NCBI RefSeq assembly: GCF_019145355.1
Contig: NZ_JAHSTY010000001.1
Location: forward strand, 2,108,001-2,172,000
Source of the DNA: Pseudomonas azadiae
Lineage (GTDB): Bacteria; Pseudomonadota; Gammaproteobacteria; Pseudomonadales; Pseudomonadaceae
DNA: 64,000 nt
Direction of reading: 5' to 3'
In this document: one piece after another, positions 18,741 to 28,850 of the stretch
Layout of the letters: each line of letters begins with the position of its first letter
Numbering within the stretch: the stretch's first letter is position 1
Position numbers and translations under genes: made by a program
The notes under the pieces: generated by a model
Database searches by the model: none
What the model saw: the letters and a program-made list of their open reading frames with translations, nothing else
Told to the model about the DNA's origin: nothing

Positions 18741-19382
18741 ATGTACCTGACGCCTCAGCATATCCTGCTTGCCGGAGCTTCCGGCCTTACCGGCGAACAC
18801 CTGCTCGATCGCCTGCTCAACGAACCCACCGTCACCCGCGTGCTGGCACCGAGTCGCAAACCGCTGGCCGAACACCCGCATCTGGAAAACCCGGTCGGAG
18901 ACCCTGCGGTGATTCTGCCGCAACTGACCGGCCGGGTGGACATCGCCTTCTGCTGCCTGGGCACCACCATTAAACAAGCGGGCTCCGAAGCCGCCTTTCG
19001 CGCCGTCGACCTGGACCTGGTCGTGGCCTTCGCCAAGCGTGCGCGGGACATGGGTGCGCGGCACCTGATCGTGATCAGCGCAATCGGTGCCGATCCGAAA
19101 TCCTCGATCTTCTACAACCGCGTCAAAGGGGAAATGGAAGAGGTGCTCAAGGCCCAGGATTGGCCACAACTGACCATCGTGCGGCCTTCGCTGTTACTGG
19201 GGGAACGGCTGGAACCGCGCCTGGCCGAGCAACTGGCCGGGCCACTGTCACGGCTGATTCCAGGCAAGTACCACGGCATTGAAGTGTGCGAACTGGCCCG
19301 GGCCATGTGGCGGCTGGCGCTGGAGGAACAGGATGGGGTGCGGGTGGTGGAATCGGATGAACTGCGCAAGCTGGGCAAATGA
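18741..19382 (+). CDS. NAD(P)-binding Rossmann oxidoreductase (HTATIP2/YwnB-like)
   Basis: A 213-residue atypical short-chain dehydrogenase-like protein. The nucleotide-binding motif GASGLTG is near the N-terminus, followed by [20 protein letters not shown] and [27 protein letters not shown], which match the HTATIP2-like group. The Tyr-x-x-x-Lys pair appears as YNRVK. Substrate unknown. It begins 29 bases after the MORN gene with an AAGGGGG ribosome site. Confidence 0.88.
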   Translation: MYLTPQHILLAGASGLTGEHLLDRLLNEPTVTRVLAPSRKPLAEHPHLENPVGDPAVILPQLTGRVDIAFCCLGTTIKQAGSEAAFRAVDLDLVVAFAKRARDMGARHLIVISAIGADPKSSIFYNRVKGEMEEVLKAQDWPQLTIVRPSLLLGERLEPRLAEQLAGPLSRLIPGKYHGIEVCELARAMWRLALEEQDGVRVVESDELRKLGK

Positions 19383-19406
19383 TTTTGAGGTGGCTATGCT
19401 GGCCTC

Positions 19407-19480
19407 ATCGCGGGCAAGCCCGGCTCCCACATTTGATCGGGTTCACACAGCTCAAATGTGGGAGCTGGCTTGCCTGCGAT
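19407..19480. repeat. REP doublet
   Basis: Inverted REP copies (ATCGCGGGCAAGCCCGGCTC and GAGCTGGCTTGCCTGCGAT) around a short spacer that itself contains CACATTTGA / TCAAATGTG. It lies between two convergent genes. Confidence 0.85.
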
Positions 19481-19504
19481 GAAGCCGGCACAGGCAATAC
19501 ACGT

Positions 19505-19792
19505 CTATAGACCGCCGGTGGCGTTGAAGCCAACCCCAATCACCGTCAGCACCGACAAGGGCAACAGCAGCGTGTCGAGCAACGCACTCGCCGGCAGATC
19601 AAGGCCCGGATAGCTCGGCGCCTCGGCACCAAACCTGTCCTTGGCGCAGCAACCGCCATTCATTGCATACAGATCCAGGCGCGTGCCGGCATACACCACC
19701 GGCGCATTCGGCTGTGCCGCGTCCAGCGTGCGCACGGTGGCGCACCCCGTCAGATGCAACGCCAATACCGCCGACAGGACCTTATTCATCAT
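19505..19792 (-). CDS. YceK/YidQ family lipoprotein
   Basis: A 95-residue small lipoprotein. The lipobox is LTGC at about residue 17, and the body ([13 protein letters not shown], then [22 protein letters not shown]) is the DUF1375/YceK pattern. Role unknown. Its ATG lies inside the 3' end of ubiX (11-base overlap), so it is probably expressed with mpl-ubiX. Confidence 0.88.
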   Translation of the reverse strand: MMNKVLSAVLALHLTGCATVRTLDAAQPNAPVVYAGTRLDLYAMNGGCCAKDRFGAEAPSYPGLDLPASALLDTLLLPLSVLTVIGVGFNATGGL

Positions 19793-20411
19793 TGCTCAAA
19801 TGGTGTTCGCCCCAGCGCGGCAGCATATCCTGGGGGATGTTCAGCAGGTTGAGAATGCGCGCCACCACAAAGTCCACCAGGTCATCGATGGTTTGCGGCT
19901 GGTGATAAAACCCTGGCGAGGCCGGCAGGATCGTTACGCCCATGTTCGACAACTTGAGCATGTGCTCCAAGTGAATGCTCGAGTACGGCGCTTCACGCGG
20001 CACCAGGATCAACTGGCGGCGCTCCTTCAAGGTTACGTCCGCCGCGCGTTCGATCAAGTTGTTGCAGGCACCGGTGGCAATCGCCGACAAGGTCCCGGTG
20101 GAACACGGCACCACCACCATCGCGGCCGGCGCACCGGAGCCGGAGGCCACGGGCGACATCCAGTCTTCCTTCCCGTAAACCTTGATCTGCCCCGCCGCCG
20201 CACCGGTGTATTCGGTCAGGAAGGCCTGCATCATCTGCACCTTGGGCGGCAGCGCCACGTCGGTCTCGGTCGCCATCACCAACTGCGCAGCCTTGGAAAT
20301 CAGGAAGTGCACCTCACGGTCTTCGCGCACCAGGCAATCGAGCAGGCGCAGACCATAGGGCGCGCCGGATGCACCGGTCATCGCCAGGGTGACGCGTTCC
20401 GGGCCGCTCAT
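19782..20411 (-). CDS. ubiX: Flavin prenyltransferase
   Basis: A 209-residue enzyme that prenylates FMN to make the cofactor of the decarboxylase UbiD in ubiquinone synthesis. Features: [16 protein letters not shown] flavin-binding start, [32 protein letters not shown] in the middle, and [20 protein letters not shown]. It overlaps the mpl stop by 4 bases. Confidence 0.97.
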   Translation of the reverse strand: MSGPERVTLAMTGASGAPYGLRLLDCLVREDREVHFLISKAAQLVMATETDVALPPKVQMMQAFLTEYTGAAAGQIKVYGKEDWMSPVASGSGAPAAMVVVPCSTGTLSAIATGACNNLIERAADVTLKERRQLILVPREAPYSSIHLEHMLKLSNMGVTILPASPGFYHQPQTIDDLVDFVVARILNLLNIPQDMLPRWGEHHLSNDE

Positions 20412-21757
20412 TTAAGCGCCTCGGCCAATTTGCCGTGCAGGCCGCCGAAGCCGCCGTTGCTCATGACCACCACGTGCGTGCCAGGCGTGGCCAAGCGCTT
20501 GACGTGTTCGATGATGCCTTCGATGGAATCACACACGGTGGACGGCACCGTGCACAGCGCTGCAATCGCCGGCAGGTCCCAGCCGAGATTGGCCGGCGCG
20601 TACCACACCACCTGGTCGGCATCGTCGACGCTTTGCGGCAAGCCATCGCGATGGGCGCCCAACTTCATGGAGTTGGAACGCGGCTCGACAATCGCAATGA
20701 TCGGCGCATCGCCGACACGCTTGCGCAAGCCATCCAGGGTAGTCGCGATCGCCGTCGGGTGGTGGGCAAAGTCGTCGTAGATGGTAATCCCGTTCACGTC
20801 GGCGACTTTTTCCATGCGCCGCTTCACGCTCTTGAAGGCGCTGAGCGCGGCAATGCCCATGGACGGCACCACGCCCACATGCCGTGCGGCAGCCAACGTG
20901 ACCAACGCATTGGCAACGTTGTGCTGGCCGGTCATGTCCCACTCGACAATGCCTTGGGCCTGGCCTTCGAACAGCACTTCAAAGCGGGAACCGTCTTCAC
21001 TGAGCAGGTTGACCTGCCACTGCCCGCTCACGCCGGTGGTTTGCACCGGGGTCCAGCAGCCCATCTCGATCACGCGCTGCAACGCGGGCTCGGTGGTCGG
21101 GTGGATCACCAGGCCCTCACTTGGAATGGTGCGCACCAAGTGGTGGAACTGACGCTCAATGGCCGGCAGATCGGGGAAGATGTCCGCGTGATCGAACTCA
21201 AGGTTGTTCAGGATGGCCGTGCGGGGTCGGTAGTGGACAAACTTGGAACGCTTGTCGAAAAAGGCACTGTCATATTCATCCGCCTCGATCACGAAGAACG
21301 GCGTACCGCCCAGGCGCGCCGACACCGAGAAGTTCTGCGGCACACCGCCGATCAGGAAACCCGGGCTCATCCCCGCATGCTCCAGCACCCAGGCCAGCAT
21401 GCTGCTGGTGGTGGTCTTGCCGTGGGTGCCGGCAACCGCCAGCACCCAGCGGCCTTGCAGCACGTGGTCCGCCAGCCATTGCGGGCCGGACACATAAGGC
21501 AAGCCTTTATTGAGCACGTATTCGACGGCTGGGTTGCCGCGCGACATGGCGTTGCCGATCACGACCAAGTCCGGGACCGGGTTGAACTGCGAGGGATCGT
21601 AGCCTTGGGTCAGCTCAATGCCCTGTGCCTCGAGTTGCGTGCTCATGGGCGGGTAGACGTTGGCATCGGAGCCCGTCACGTGATGGCCCAGTTCTTTGGC
21701 AAGCACTGCCATCGACCCCATGAACGTGCCGCAAATACCGAGAATATGAATGTGCAT
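20408..21757 (-). CDS. mpl: UDP-N-acetylmuramate:L-Ala-gamma-D-Glu-meso-DAP ligase (murein recycling)
   Basis: A 449-residue Mur-ligase-family enzyme that joins recycled tripeptide to UDP-MurNAc. It starts [20 protein letters not shown], has the ATP loop [20 protein letters not shown], then [20 protein letters not shown] and the C-terminal [10 protein letters not shown]. The Met at 21757 is the natural start; an 18-codon upstream extension lacks family similarity. It marks the left limit of the accessory islet that follows. Confidence 0.97.
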   Translation of the reverse strand: MHIHILGICGTFMGSMAVLAKELGHHVTGSDANVYPPMSTQLEAQGIELTQGYDPSQFNPVPDLVVIGNAMSRGNPAVEYVLNKGLPYVSGPQWLADHVLQGRWVLAVAGTHGKTTTSSMLAWVLEHAGMSPGFLIGGVPQNFSVSARLGGTPFFVIEADEYDSAFFDKRSKFVHYRPRTAILNNLEFDHADIFPDLPAIERQFHHLVRTIPSEGLVIHPTTEPALQRVIEMGCWTPVQTTGVSGQWQVNLLSEDGSRFEVLFEGQAQGIVEWDMTGQHNVANALVTLAAARHVGVVPSMGIAALSAFKSVKRRMEKVADVNGITIYDDFAHHPTAIATTLDGLRKRVGDAPIIAIVEPRSNSMKLGAHRDGLPQSVDDADQVVWYAPANLGWDLPAIAALCTVPSTVCDSIEGIIEHVKRLATPGTHVVVMSNGGFGGLHGKLAEALK

Positions 21758-21871
21758 AGTCGACCTCGTAAAACATCGAGGCAGGTTAGCGCAGGGAGGG
21801 GCAAATCGCACCCTTTATGCGTCAGCGTGCCGAGCGAAGTGCGCCGGTGCCTATCGCTCGGCAGCGCTTGC

Positions 21872-22882
21872 TCAGGCGAGGATTGCAGCCTGTTCTTCGC
21901 GTTCACTGTGCTTGATCGCTGCCAGAATTCGCAGCTTGTCGTAGGACTCCGTCATGCGTTCCAACTTCTTCTTCAACAGATCAAGGCGCCCCTTTGCGTC
22001 TTCAGGGATTTTTTCGCCAGGTTTGTAGGGTTTGAACACAATGTCGTTCTGCCGCGCGGCTTTCTTCAAGTGATGCTCCGCAGTGCCAAGCAACTTTTCC
22101 AGGTTATTCAAACGTCCGGCGTCATCTTTTGGCCAACTTTCATTTTTGGTGAACACACTGCTGGTATCGCCGAGCATAAACATCACCGCGGACGCCATGC
22201 CCAGTACCGTGCTCTCCACTTCGTCCAAACGCGTGCCGAGCGAGTCCGGAGCCGTTGCCGCTTCAGCGGACGTGGATTTGGACTGAGCGGCAGCACCCGG
22301 CAAAAACGGCGGCGGCAACACCCCCGGCGCATAGTTCGCCTTGATTGACTCGCCCGCGGCCACGGAGCCGGCATAGGCGCCCACATTGATCGGCGCACTG
22401 ACCAGCCCGGTAATGCCGGCACTGATAAAGGCGTCACGGGCCACGCGGCTGGCATTGGGCCCCGTAGAGATTACGCCGGACTTGACCAGGCTTTCGGCAT
22501 CGATCAGTCGCTTGGTGGCCTCGGCCACACTGATCGGCGCCTGCTTTCGCAGGTTGGCCATGATCAACTCGTCATTCGCCTTGACCTTGTTGGCGTGGAT
22601 GACCGTCTGCCCGACATCTTTGAGCTTGCTGCCTGGCGGCGTCAGCGCTGAGCCTGGCTTGAATGAAGGGCCGGGCTTGGGCTTGGGCGCGGAAGGGAGG
22701 CTCGCGGCAGGTTTGTTTCCAAACCCGAAAGACAGGCTTTTGCCCTTGCCAAACAGGCCTCGTTTGCTGCGCACCAACGGTGGGGCGGCAGGCACCTCTT
22801 GGGGCCCGGCGTGTTCAGAGGTGTCTTGGATATGTGGGGATTGTTGAGGAATGAAAGCCCTTGTGGCGGTTGGAGTAATCAT
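21872..22882 (-). CDS. Candidate type III effector or effector partner, unknown family
   Basis: A 336-residue protein I do not recognise. The N-terminal 100 residues are rich in Pro, Ser and Lys with no early acidic residue (MITPTATRAFIPQQSPHIQ, first Asp at 20), as in P. syringae export signals. A Gly/Ala-rich hydrophobic stretch (FISAGITGLVSAPINVGAYA) lies at about 170-195. The last 90 residues hold two similar helical units, DAGRLNNLEKLLG and DAKGRLDLLKKKLE, likely a short coiled coil. The ATG at 22882 is preferred over the longer frame from 23059, which would cross a hairpin and a likely HrpL promoter. Same strand as the large toxin-like gene, 177 bases after it. Confidence 0.65.
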   Translation of the reverse strand: MITPTATRAFIPQQSPHIQDTSEHAGPQEVPAAPPLVRSKRGLFGKGKSLSFGFGNKPAASLPSAPKPKPGPSFKPGSALTPPGSKLKDVGQTVIHANKVKANDELIMANLRKQAPISVAEATKRLIDAESLVKSGVISTGPNASRVARDAFISAGITGLVSAPINVGAYAGSVAAGESIKANYAPGVLPPPFLPGAAAQSKSTSAEAATAPDSLGTRLDEVESTVLGMASAVMFMLGDTSSVFTKNESWPKDDAGRLNNLEKLLGTAEHHLKKAARQNDIVFKPYKPGEKIPEDAKGRLDLLKKKLERMTESYDKLRILAAIKHSEREEQAAILA

Positions 22883-22919
22883 CGTGTTCACCCAGATGGT
22901 TGTTATTGTTTGGAAACAC

Positions 22920-22958
22920 CGTAAGCAGTTGCCCCCATTGAGTGAGCAACTGCTTACG
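22920..22958. repeat. Perfect 13-bp inverted repeat between the two islet genes
   Basis: CGTAAGCAGTTGC (22920-22932) and GCAACTGCTTACG (22946-22958) are exact reverse complements around a 13-base loop. There is no T run on either side, so it is not an ordinary terminator. It overlaps the candidate HrpL promoter at 22939-22967 and may be an operator, attenuator or processing site. Confidence 0.8.
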
Positions 22959-22967
22959 AGCGGTTCC
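22939..22967 (-). promoter_or_regulatory. Candidate hrp box (HrpL promoter), one mismatch
   Basis: On the minus strand: GGAACC, 16 bases, then TCACTCA. The consensus is GGAACY-N15/16-CCACNNA, so only the first C of CCAC differs. It ends 56 bases before the ATG at 22882, a normal distance. Confidence 0.5.
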
Positions 22968-23059
22968 GTCGGAACAACCCACGTCGATGTGTACGATACG
23001 AGCGTTACGGCGCTAAACAACGCACCGTTCACCCAGGTTTGGTGAATAACCGGGGCCAC

Positions 23060-26000
23060 TCAAGACTGAGCGTTCTTAACCAGCCTGGTAGTATCGCGCG
23101 ACTGTTCGACGGCCTTGCGGTTCTGCTCTTCAACTTGCGATGAAGGCGTTGGGGCAGTACCGGGCCTGGCTTGAATATCCTGGTGCTCTTGTTGGGACTC
23201 TTTGAAAGAACTCCCATCTTTTATAGATACAGCCGTGCCTTGGCGAAGGTCGCGCAAGTCCTGCACGTTAGTCGGTGTGAAACCTTTCAACGCAGTGCCG
23301 TACGGCGACATGGTCTTGGGGTCCAGGGCGTACCACTTGCCGTTTTGTTGCGTGGCCAGTACGGATACCGGCGCACCATCTCCGCCTAATCGCCGATAAG
23401 TACCATCGGCGATGGTCTGCTTGTAGCCCCCCTGAGGAATATTCCAACTGCCGCTGCGCCCGCTGAGATTACGCGCCTTGTCAAACAAGGAAAACTTGAC
23501 CGACGGCAACGATTTGACAACGGTTTTGCCTAGTTTGAACACACCTTTACCCGCGTCATAAATGCTTCCGAAAGGGTTGGCGGCCTTGAGGCCTGCCTTG
23601 GCAAAACCTTTGATAAAACCCAACGCTGACCCGAGTCCCTTGGCCCCGATTTTAGCGCCTGCATAGCCGCCCTTGAAGCCGGGAACGATCAAACCGAGAA
23701 AGTCCAACAGCCCGTAGACAACCGCATCATGCTTGTTACCCTCAACAATGCTTTTAATGAAATTATGAAAGGGAACAAGGCCTAACAGGAAGTTAGTGAG
23801 AAACTTGCGCTGAGCTTCAACTTTCTCGCGCTCAGTGACGCCACGCGCGCTCTTTCTGAACTCATTTACAGCATTGCTATACATGGAAGTGACCCCCTTG
23901 GCTAACTCCTCCGATCTCGCCGATAGCTCCTTTGTGCCAAGAGCGGAATGCGACTCGGGCAAAGCCTCGAGTGATTTTGCTGTCTGGTGATTCTCCTTGA
24001 GTTCGTAAAACTTATCGCCAACAGTCAAGCCGTAACGGGTTCGACGATAACCTCCACCGTCCTTACGCCTGCGGACACTGACGTTTATGTTCCACCCTTC
24101 AGGAGCACCAGGAAAGGGCTCGCCCGCCTTGATGATTTTGCCCAGCGTAGGCGAGAACACATACTTGACCACTTTCCCCTCATGATGAGTCTCGAAGAGA
24201 ACTGCGCCGACGCCAAAGAGTTTGAAGACAGGATGCTCATCACTGCCTTCGGGGAAAGGGGAGAAACTGGAAGCGTTCAAGTGGTGGACAACGACACTAC
24301 CGCGCTCAAACCTCTCCCGCTCCTCCGCTGGCAATTGCGACAATTGATACTGGAAGTTCACGCCTGCCGCCTTGCTCAAATTGTCGGTATATTGATCAAA
24401 GGCCTCGTCAAACTTTTTTTGTGCGCTCTCCAACTTAGAGAAGCCACTTGCAAAAGCGCCTATGTAGGCCTCATGACTGTTAGAGTCCCAATGATACGAC
24501 CTCAGTTCACCCGACATATAAATATCAAGCAAAGAGTATCGGCTATCGTCGCGGGATGGCTGACCAGAACGCCGGAAAACCTTTTTTTCAAAGAGGTGAG
24601 CTTTTTCTTCACCATATACCCGCTTTAATTCAGCCAGCGCTACATCCTTGCGCGTCGGCATCGTAGCGGCGAGTGATTCGACGGTGCTGATCAAGCGCTC
24701 GGCCTGCGCTTGCATGGCAGCGAATACGCGCTCTATGGTCTCAGGGCTGTAATTGCCGTCCTTGCTTTCCTCAATGACGCCATTGGCAATACCCCAGTCG
24801 ATGACCGATGTCATGGCAGCCAGTTGCACCTGGTGGTGTCCTGCTTCTGTAACAGGCTCAAGAGCGTCATGCTGCATGATCTCGGCGTAGGTTTTACCAG
24901 CCGTTGAACCCGGTGTGTCCTGCTCACGACGCGACACCGCCGCACTAAAGGCGGCCCATTGCTGTGAACCATAAACCAGATTGGGAGGCACATCCTTGGC
25001 CAGGAACTCCGGAGCAGACATTGCCAGCAGTTGATAGGCTCCGGCTTTAGCCATGTCCCGACCCACTCGGCCTTCCATATGATCCTGGAACCGTTCGACG
25101 ATATCCGCTGGCGTCCTGCCAACGTTGTCTCGCTGACGCAGGTTATACCCGGCCAAATTATTGCGTTCCTGGCCTCCAGCCGGATCTGCCTCCAGCCCCA
25201 ATGCGGCGAGCAACGCTTCCTGACCGCTGGAGGGGGTGGGCAACGCGCCAATTGCTTCCTGCAACTGCTTGCCTAATGCCCGGGCTTGAGGCGTATTGAT
25301 CAAAGCGTTTAAAAACGCCTGAGGATCCGTCTCGGCCAACGCTCTCTGTGATTCTGAGAGCGCACGCGCCAGATAATTGAAAAGCGATTGAGTACGCCCC
25401 GATGAATCAACTCGAACCTGTGTTTGCTGGACTTTCCAGGCGCTGACGGTTTCGTTTATTTTCTTCTGTTCCTCCTCGCCCAATGGCACCGCCTTGCTCA
25501 ACAATCCTCCATAGTTGGCTTGTGCCGGTGCACTCAAAGGCGGCGTGAACAATGTGAGTTCCAGATTGGCAAGCGCCTGCGATGTGGTTGGAACTTGCAA
25601 GCCATAGGCAGCCAGCAATTGCTTGAGGTTCATCGTAACGGGCTGCGTTTGCGCTGCGCTCCAAAGTACGGAGTGCGGCGCGATCTCCACGGTGATGGAT
25701 TCCAGATCCGGCTTAACGCCAGGCGTTTCAATCTGTTTTTTTAAAGCACCAAGCAAGTTATGTCGTGTGTCGGCTTCGCCCGTTTTGCGCAAAATATCGG
25801 CAGGCACGTGATGGTCAGGCAATGCCCCTGGACCTGGGCCATAGAGAAATTGTTGAACGACGTTCGAATCGACCGTGTTCGCCCCGGACGCGTCAGATTT
25901 AAAAACATCATGACGGCTCAAGATGCCATAAGGCGTCATTTTTTTACCGATGGTCATCACATTGTCAAACAACTCTTTGCCGCCTGGAATACTGTCTAAT

Positions 26001-26383
26001 TCAGCGGAGTCCCTGGTTATTTTTACGCGCCCGCCGTCCAACCAGATCTCACCTTTGTTGGGGTCAATATGAGAGAACGAACCACGCCCACCAAAAATCT
26101 CCTCCAGACGCTTGAACGCCGTAGAATTGATCACCTGCTTCAGTGCTTCAAGCCAGCGCCCCAATGTGGACTCTGCTGGAACGGGTATACGCGCGCCTGG
26201 TGCATGTCGCGCAATGGAATCTTGCTTCAATCGAGCATCGGCAGCCGCTCGGGTAGCCTCGGAGTCATCTGCCGCGCTGCTCCCACTTATTATGGGCGGG
26301 GCAGAGTTCGCGTTAATATCTTCCTGAGGGAAGTTACTTTTCGCCGAGCCAAAGCGCGCCGAACCTGGATTAAGCACAGTCAT
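23060..26383 (-). CDS. Large toxin-like protein, probable HrpL-regulated type III effector (DUF6543/dermonecrotic-toxin-like)
   Basis: A 1107-residue protein. The first acidic residue is Glu21 (then Asp22), position 3 is Val, and the first 60 residues are Ser/Ala/Pro rich: the P. syringae export-signal pattern. Residues about 675-760 (YQLSQLPAEERERFERGSVV, then GVGAVLFETHHEGKVVKYVF) resemble the segment of Pseudomonas DUF6543 'dermonecrotic toxin' proteins, and about 860-930 (LLGLVPFHNFIKSIVEGNKH followed by a Gly/Ala-rich helix region) resembles the stretch after it. I see no certain catalytic motif. A TAA two codons upstream fixes the start at or below 26383; the ribosome site is weak. The gene looks less GC-rich than its neighbours, consistent with transfer. 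Confidence 0.75.
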   Translation of the reverse strand: MTVLNPGSARFGSAKSNFPQEDINANSAPPIISGSSAADDSEATRAAADARLKQDSIARHAPGARIPVPAESTLGRWLEALKQVINSTAFKRLEEIFGGRGSFSHIDPNKGEIWLDGGRVKITRDSAELDSIPGGKELFDNVMTIGKKMTPYGILSRHDVFKSDASGANTVDSNVVQQFLYGPGPGALPDHHVPADILRKTGEADTRHNLLGALKKQIETPGVKPDLESITVEIAPHSVLWSAAQTQPVTMNLKQLLAAYGLQVPTTSQALANLELTLFTPPLSAPAQANYGGLLSKAVPLGEEEQKKINETVSAWKVQQTQVRVDSSGRTQSLFNYLARALSESQRALAETDPQAFLNALINTPQARALGKQLQEAIGALPTPSSGQEALLAALGLEADPAGGQERNNLAGYNLRQRDNVGRTPADIVERFQDHMEGRVGRDMAKAGAYQLLAMSAPEFLAKDVPPNLVYGSQQWAAFSAAVSRREQDTPGSTAGKTYAEIMQHDALEPVTEAGHHQVQLAAMTSVIDWGIANGVIEESKDGNYSPETIERVFAAMQAQAERLISTVESLAATMPTRKDVALAELKRVYGEEKAHLFEKKVFRRSGQPSRDDSRYSLLDIYMSGELRSYHWDSNSHEAYIGAFASGFSKLESAQKKFDEAFDQYTDNLSKAAGVNFQYQLSQLPAEERERFERGSVVVHHLNASSFSPFPEGSDEHPVFKLFGVGAVLFETHHEGKVVKYVFSPTLGKIIKAGEPFPGAPEGWNINVSVRRRKDGGGYRRTRYGLTVGDKFYELKENHQTAKSLEALPESHSALGTKELSARSEELAKGVTSMYSNAVNEFRKSARGVTEREKVEAQRKFLTNFLLGLVPFHNFIKSIVEGNKHDAVVYGLLDFLGLIVPGFKGGYAGAKIGAKGLGSALGFIKGFAKAGLKAANPFGSIYDAGKGVFKLGKTVVKSLPSVKFSLFDKARNLSGRSGSWNIPQGGYKQTIADGTYRRLGGDGAPVSVLATQQNGKWYALDPKTMSPYGTALKGFTPTNVQDLRDLRQGTAVSIKDGSSFKESQQEHQDIQARPGTAPTPSSQVEEQNRKAVEQSRDTTRLVKNAQS

Positions 26384-26645
26384 ATTTTATCTCTATCATG
26401 GTTTCGATGAACAGCTCGTAAACGCAACTGAATGCACAGCGCGAATGATGGGCAACTTTTTATAAACCGATCAGGCCCAACGCCCATTCAATGACAATAA
26501 GCGCTACACCTGACAACCAATCATTCGAACACTCAAACTGGCGAGCTATTTAAAATCCCTTGTAAGATGAGCGCAAACCAGCTGACCAACAAACTAACCA
26601 GACAGTGCTCGATATTGAAGAGAGACGCCCCGACTCTCGACTTAT

Positions 26646-26674
26646 TATGTGGCTATCGCCAACCAAGCAGTTCC
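26646..26674 (-). promoter_or_regulatory. hrp box (HrpL-dependent promoter), perfect consensus
   Basis: On the minus strand: GGAACT, a 16-base spacer, then CCACATA, a full match to GGAACY-N15/16-CCACNNA. It points at the large toxin-like gene, 263 bases upstream of its ATG. The 399-base gap 26384-26782 otherwise holds only AT-rich sequence with no ORF or hairpin that I can support. Confidence 0.75.
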
Positions 26675-26782
26675 TCGACAAACAAGGCATTCAGCCATTT
26701 TATCGATTGAATATAACTAACACCCCTATAGAGCACGCCTATAACTGATAACTAGTCCGTTAAGCCATGCTTGCATGGCCAC

Positions 26783-28660
26783 TTAATTATTAGAGGGCAT
26801 AACTCCATGCTTGCGCAACTTGCGGTACAGCGTATTGCGGCTGACCCCCAGTTGCTCAGCGGTCCGGGTCATGTGCCAGCGCTGCTCTTCCAGAGCGTTC
26901 AGCAATGTTTTACGCTCAGCCTCGTCCAGAGGCGAGGTACTCACGGGGATGACGGGTGTACGCACATTCGCAGGTAAATCGCTGACTGCAATGCGCCCCT
27001 CTTCAGTCAACGCGACCAATGTGCGCAACACCATGCGTAATTGCCGCACATTGCCCGGCCACGCATACGCGAGCAGTGCCTCCCGCGCTGCAGCCTCCAT
27101 TGTGACGGCCTGCCCTGCGGCCTCTTGAGCCAGTAAAAACTCCAGCAATTGCGTTTTATCAGTGCGTTCGCGCAGCGCAGGCAGTTGCACCTCCAACCCG
27201 TTGAGCCGGTAGTACAAATCCTCGCGGAAGCTGCCAGCCTGAACGCGCTCCAGCAAGTGGCGGTGAGTCGCGCTGATGATCCTGACGTCCACCGCCTGCG
27301 GCGCGCCGCCGATGGGCACCACCAGGCGATCTTCCAGCACCCTTAGCAGACGGGTCTGCAAGGCAAAGGGCATGTCGCCGATTTCATCCAGAAACAAGGT
27401 ACCGCCATCCGCCTGCTGTAACTTGCCGCGCATGCCTTCTTTGAGCGCGCCGGTAAAACTGCCGCCGCGATAACCAAACAGCTCGCTTTCAATCAGGTTC
27501 TCCGGGATGGCAGCGCAGTTGAGGGCCACGAAGGCATTGTCGGCACGCGAACTGGCTTGATGCACGGCCTTGGCGAAGGCCTCCTTGCCACAGCCGGTTT
27601 CGCCATTGATCAGCAGCGGCACATCACGCTCGAACACTTTCAGCGCCCGGCGAAAATCAACCTGCAGTGCGGGATCGCCCAGGCAGATGCCAGGCAGGTG
27701 CGGCGCGTCAACCTTGGCCCGAGGCATGGGCACGCTGCGCGGCTGCCCGCGCAAGGCAGCGAATAGCGGCCGGCCGTCACGGGTGCGCAACGGCCAACTG
27801 GCGGTGGCCTGGGCACTGGCACGGTCGAGCAACTGGTCGAGGGAGCTGTCGAAAAACGCCTCCACCGACTGCCCGACCAGACTGCTGCGCACCTGTCCCA
27901 GCAGGTTCAGCGCACTCTGGTTGACCGCGCACACGCGCCCTTCGCCGTCAAACGCCAGCAGTCCCTCACTGAACAGGCCCACCGATTCTGCCTGCAGGTG
28001 AAAACGCAGCAGCCAATGGTTTTCGAAGTGACGCAGGAAGTAGCAACTTTCGATCATCTTCGCCGACAGGTTCACCAGCGCCATGGTATGGAACTGGCTC
28101 TGGCGCGACACCGCTTCGCGCGCCGAGGACACATCCAGCACCGCCAGCAGGTCGCCATGGGGGTCGAACACCGGGCTTGCCGAACAGGTCAACCCGGTGT
28201 GGCGGCCGCGAAAGTGCTCATCGCGATGAATAGTCAGGGACTGGCGCTCCACCAGGCAGGTGCCGATGCCATTGGTGCCTTCGCAGGCTTCGCTCCAATC
28301 GGCGCCCAGCCACAGCCCGGCGCGCTCGAAGATCTTGCGCTCGGACGGCGCGGTGACGCAGTTGAGGATCACCCCGCGCGCATCGGTCAACAGCACGGCA
28401 TGCCCCGCACCCGAGAGCTGTTGATGCAGGCTGTTCATCTCACTGCCGGCGATGTGCAGCACCTGTTGCAAGCGTTCGCGGCTTTCCAGCAAGCGGCCAT
28501 GTTCAAGCACAGTGGGCGCAAGGGTTTGCGCAGGGTCGAGGTGGTAGTCCTCCAGGCAACGCAGCCAGGAGCGGGCGATGGAGGGGTCGCTTGACGGGTC
28601 GCGGCCATGCGCCACGGTGAGCACCTGCTGGGCATGCCGGCTGAAATGATCGTTGTGCAT
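26783..28660 (-). CDS. eatR: Sigma-54-dependent activator of ethanolamine catabolism (AcoR/EatR type)
   Basis: A 625-residue AcoR-family regulator. The N-terminal third is a GAF-type sensor region ([39 protein letters not shown]), then a PAS-like segment, then the AAA+ domain with Walker [18 protein letters not shown], the sigma-54 contact loop [11 protein letters not shown] and Walker [12 protein letters not shown] Fis-type helix-turn-helix ends the protein ([20 protein letters not shown]). It is divergent from the ethanolamine genes and separated by a -24/-12 promoter. The symbol follows the P. aeruginosa PA4021 counterpart, by context. Confidence 0.9.
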   Translation of the reverse strand: MHNDHFSRHAQQVLTVAHGRDPSSDPSIARSWLRCLEDYHLDPAQTLAPTVLEHGRLLESRERLQQVLHIAGSEMNSLHQQLSGAGHAVLLTDARGVILNCVTAPSERKIFERAGLWLGADWSEACEGTNGIGTCLVERQSLTIHRDEHFRGRHTGLTCSASPVFDPHGDLLAVLDVSSAREAVSRQSQFHTMALVNLSAKMIESCYFLRHFENHWLLRFHLQAESVGLFSEGLLAFDGEGRVCAVNQSALNLLGQVRSSLVGQSVEAFFDSSLDQLLDRASAQATASWPLRTRDGRPLFAALRGQPRSVPMPRAKVDAPHLPGICLGDPALQVDFRRALKVFERDVPLLINGETGCGKEAFAKAVHQASSRADNAFVALNCAAIPENLIESELFGYRGGSFTGALKEGMRGKLQQADGGTLFLDEIGDMPFALQTRLLRVLEDRLVVPIGGAPQAVDVRIISATHRHLLERVQAGSFREDLYYRLNGLEVQLPALRERTDKTQLLEFLLAQEAAGQAVTMEAAAREALLAYAWPGNVRQLRMVLRTLVALTEEGRIAVSDLPANVRTPVIPVSTSPLDEAERKTLLNALEEQRWHMTRTAEQLGVSRNTLYRKLRKHGVMPSNN

Positions 28661-28765
28661 TTCTTATTATTCTCCCTGCGTGAGAGCGCCCAGCATCCCT
28701 CAGGCATCCGGGCAATGCAATCCCGGGCCGACCCACCGGTCACTGGCTGTACCGGTCATGGCACA

Positions 28766-28801
28766 AACTGTCACTGTGCTTGTACCGCCTGGGTGACAGT
28801 T
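28766..28801. promoter_or_regulatory. Candidate upstream activator site for the sigma-54 regulator
   Basis: A perfect 9-bp inverted repeat, AACTGTCAC (28766-28774) and GTGACAGTT (28793-28801), with an 18-base spacer. It lies 49 bases upstream of the -24/-12 promoter, where sigma-54 activators usually bind. Confidence 0.55.
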
Positions 28802-28850
28802 ATGCTTTGCCACAACTCCAAACCCCTGATTTTGCTGGCCCGCCCGGCAG

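Noticed and set aside
20435..22348. 637-codon plus-strand frame across mpl and the islet gene
   Set aside because: Antisense to mpl, whose motifs are clear; composition is typical of a GC-rich shadow.
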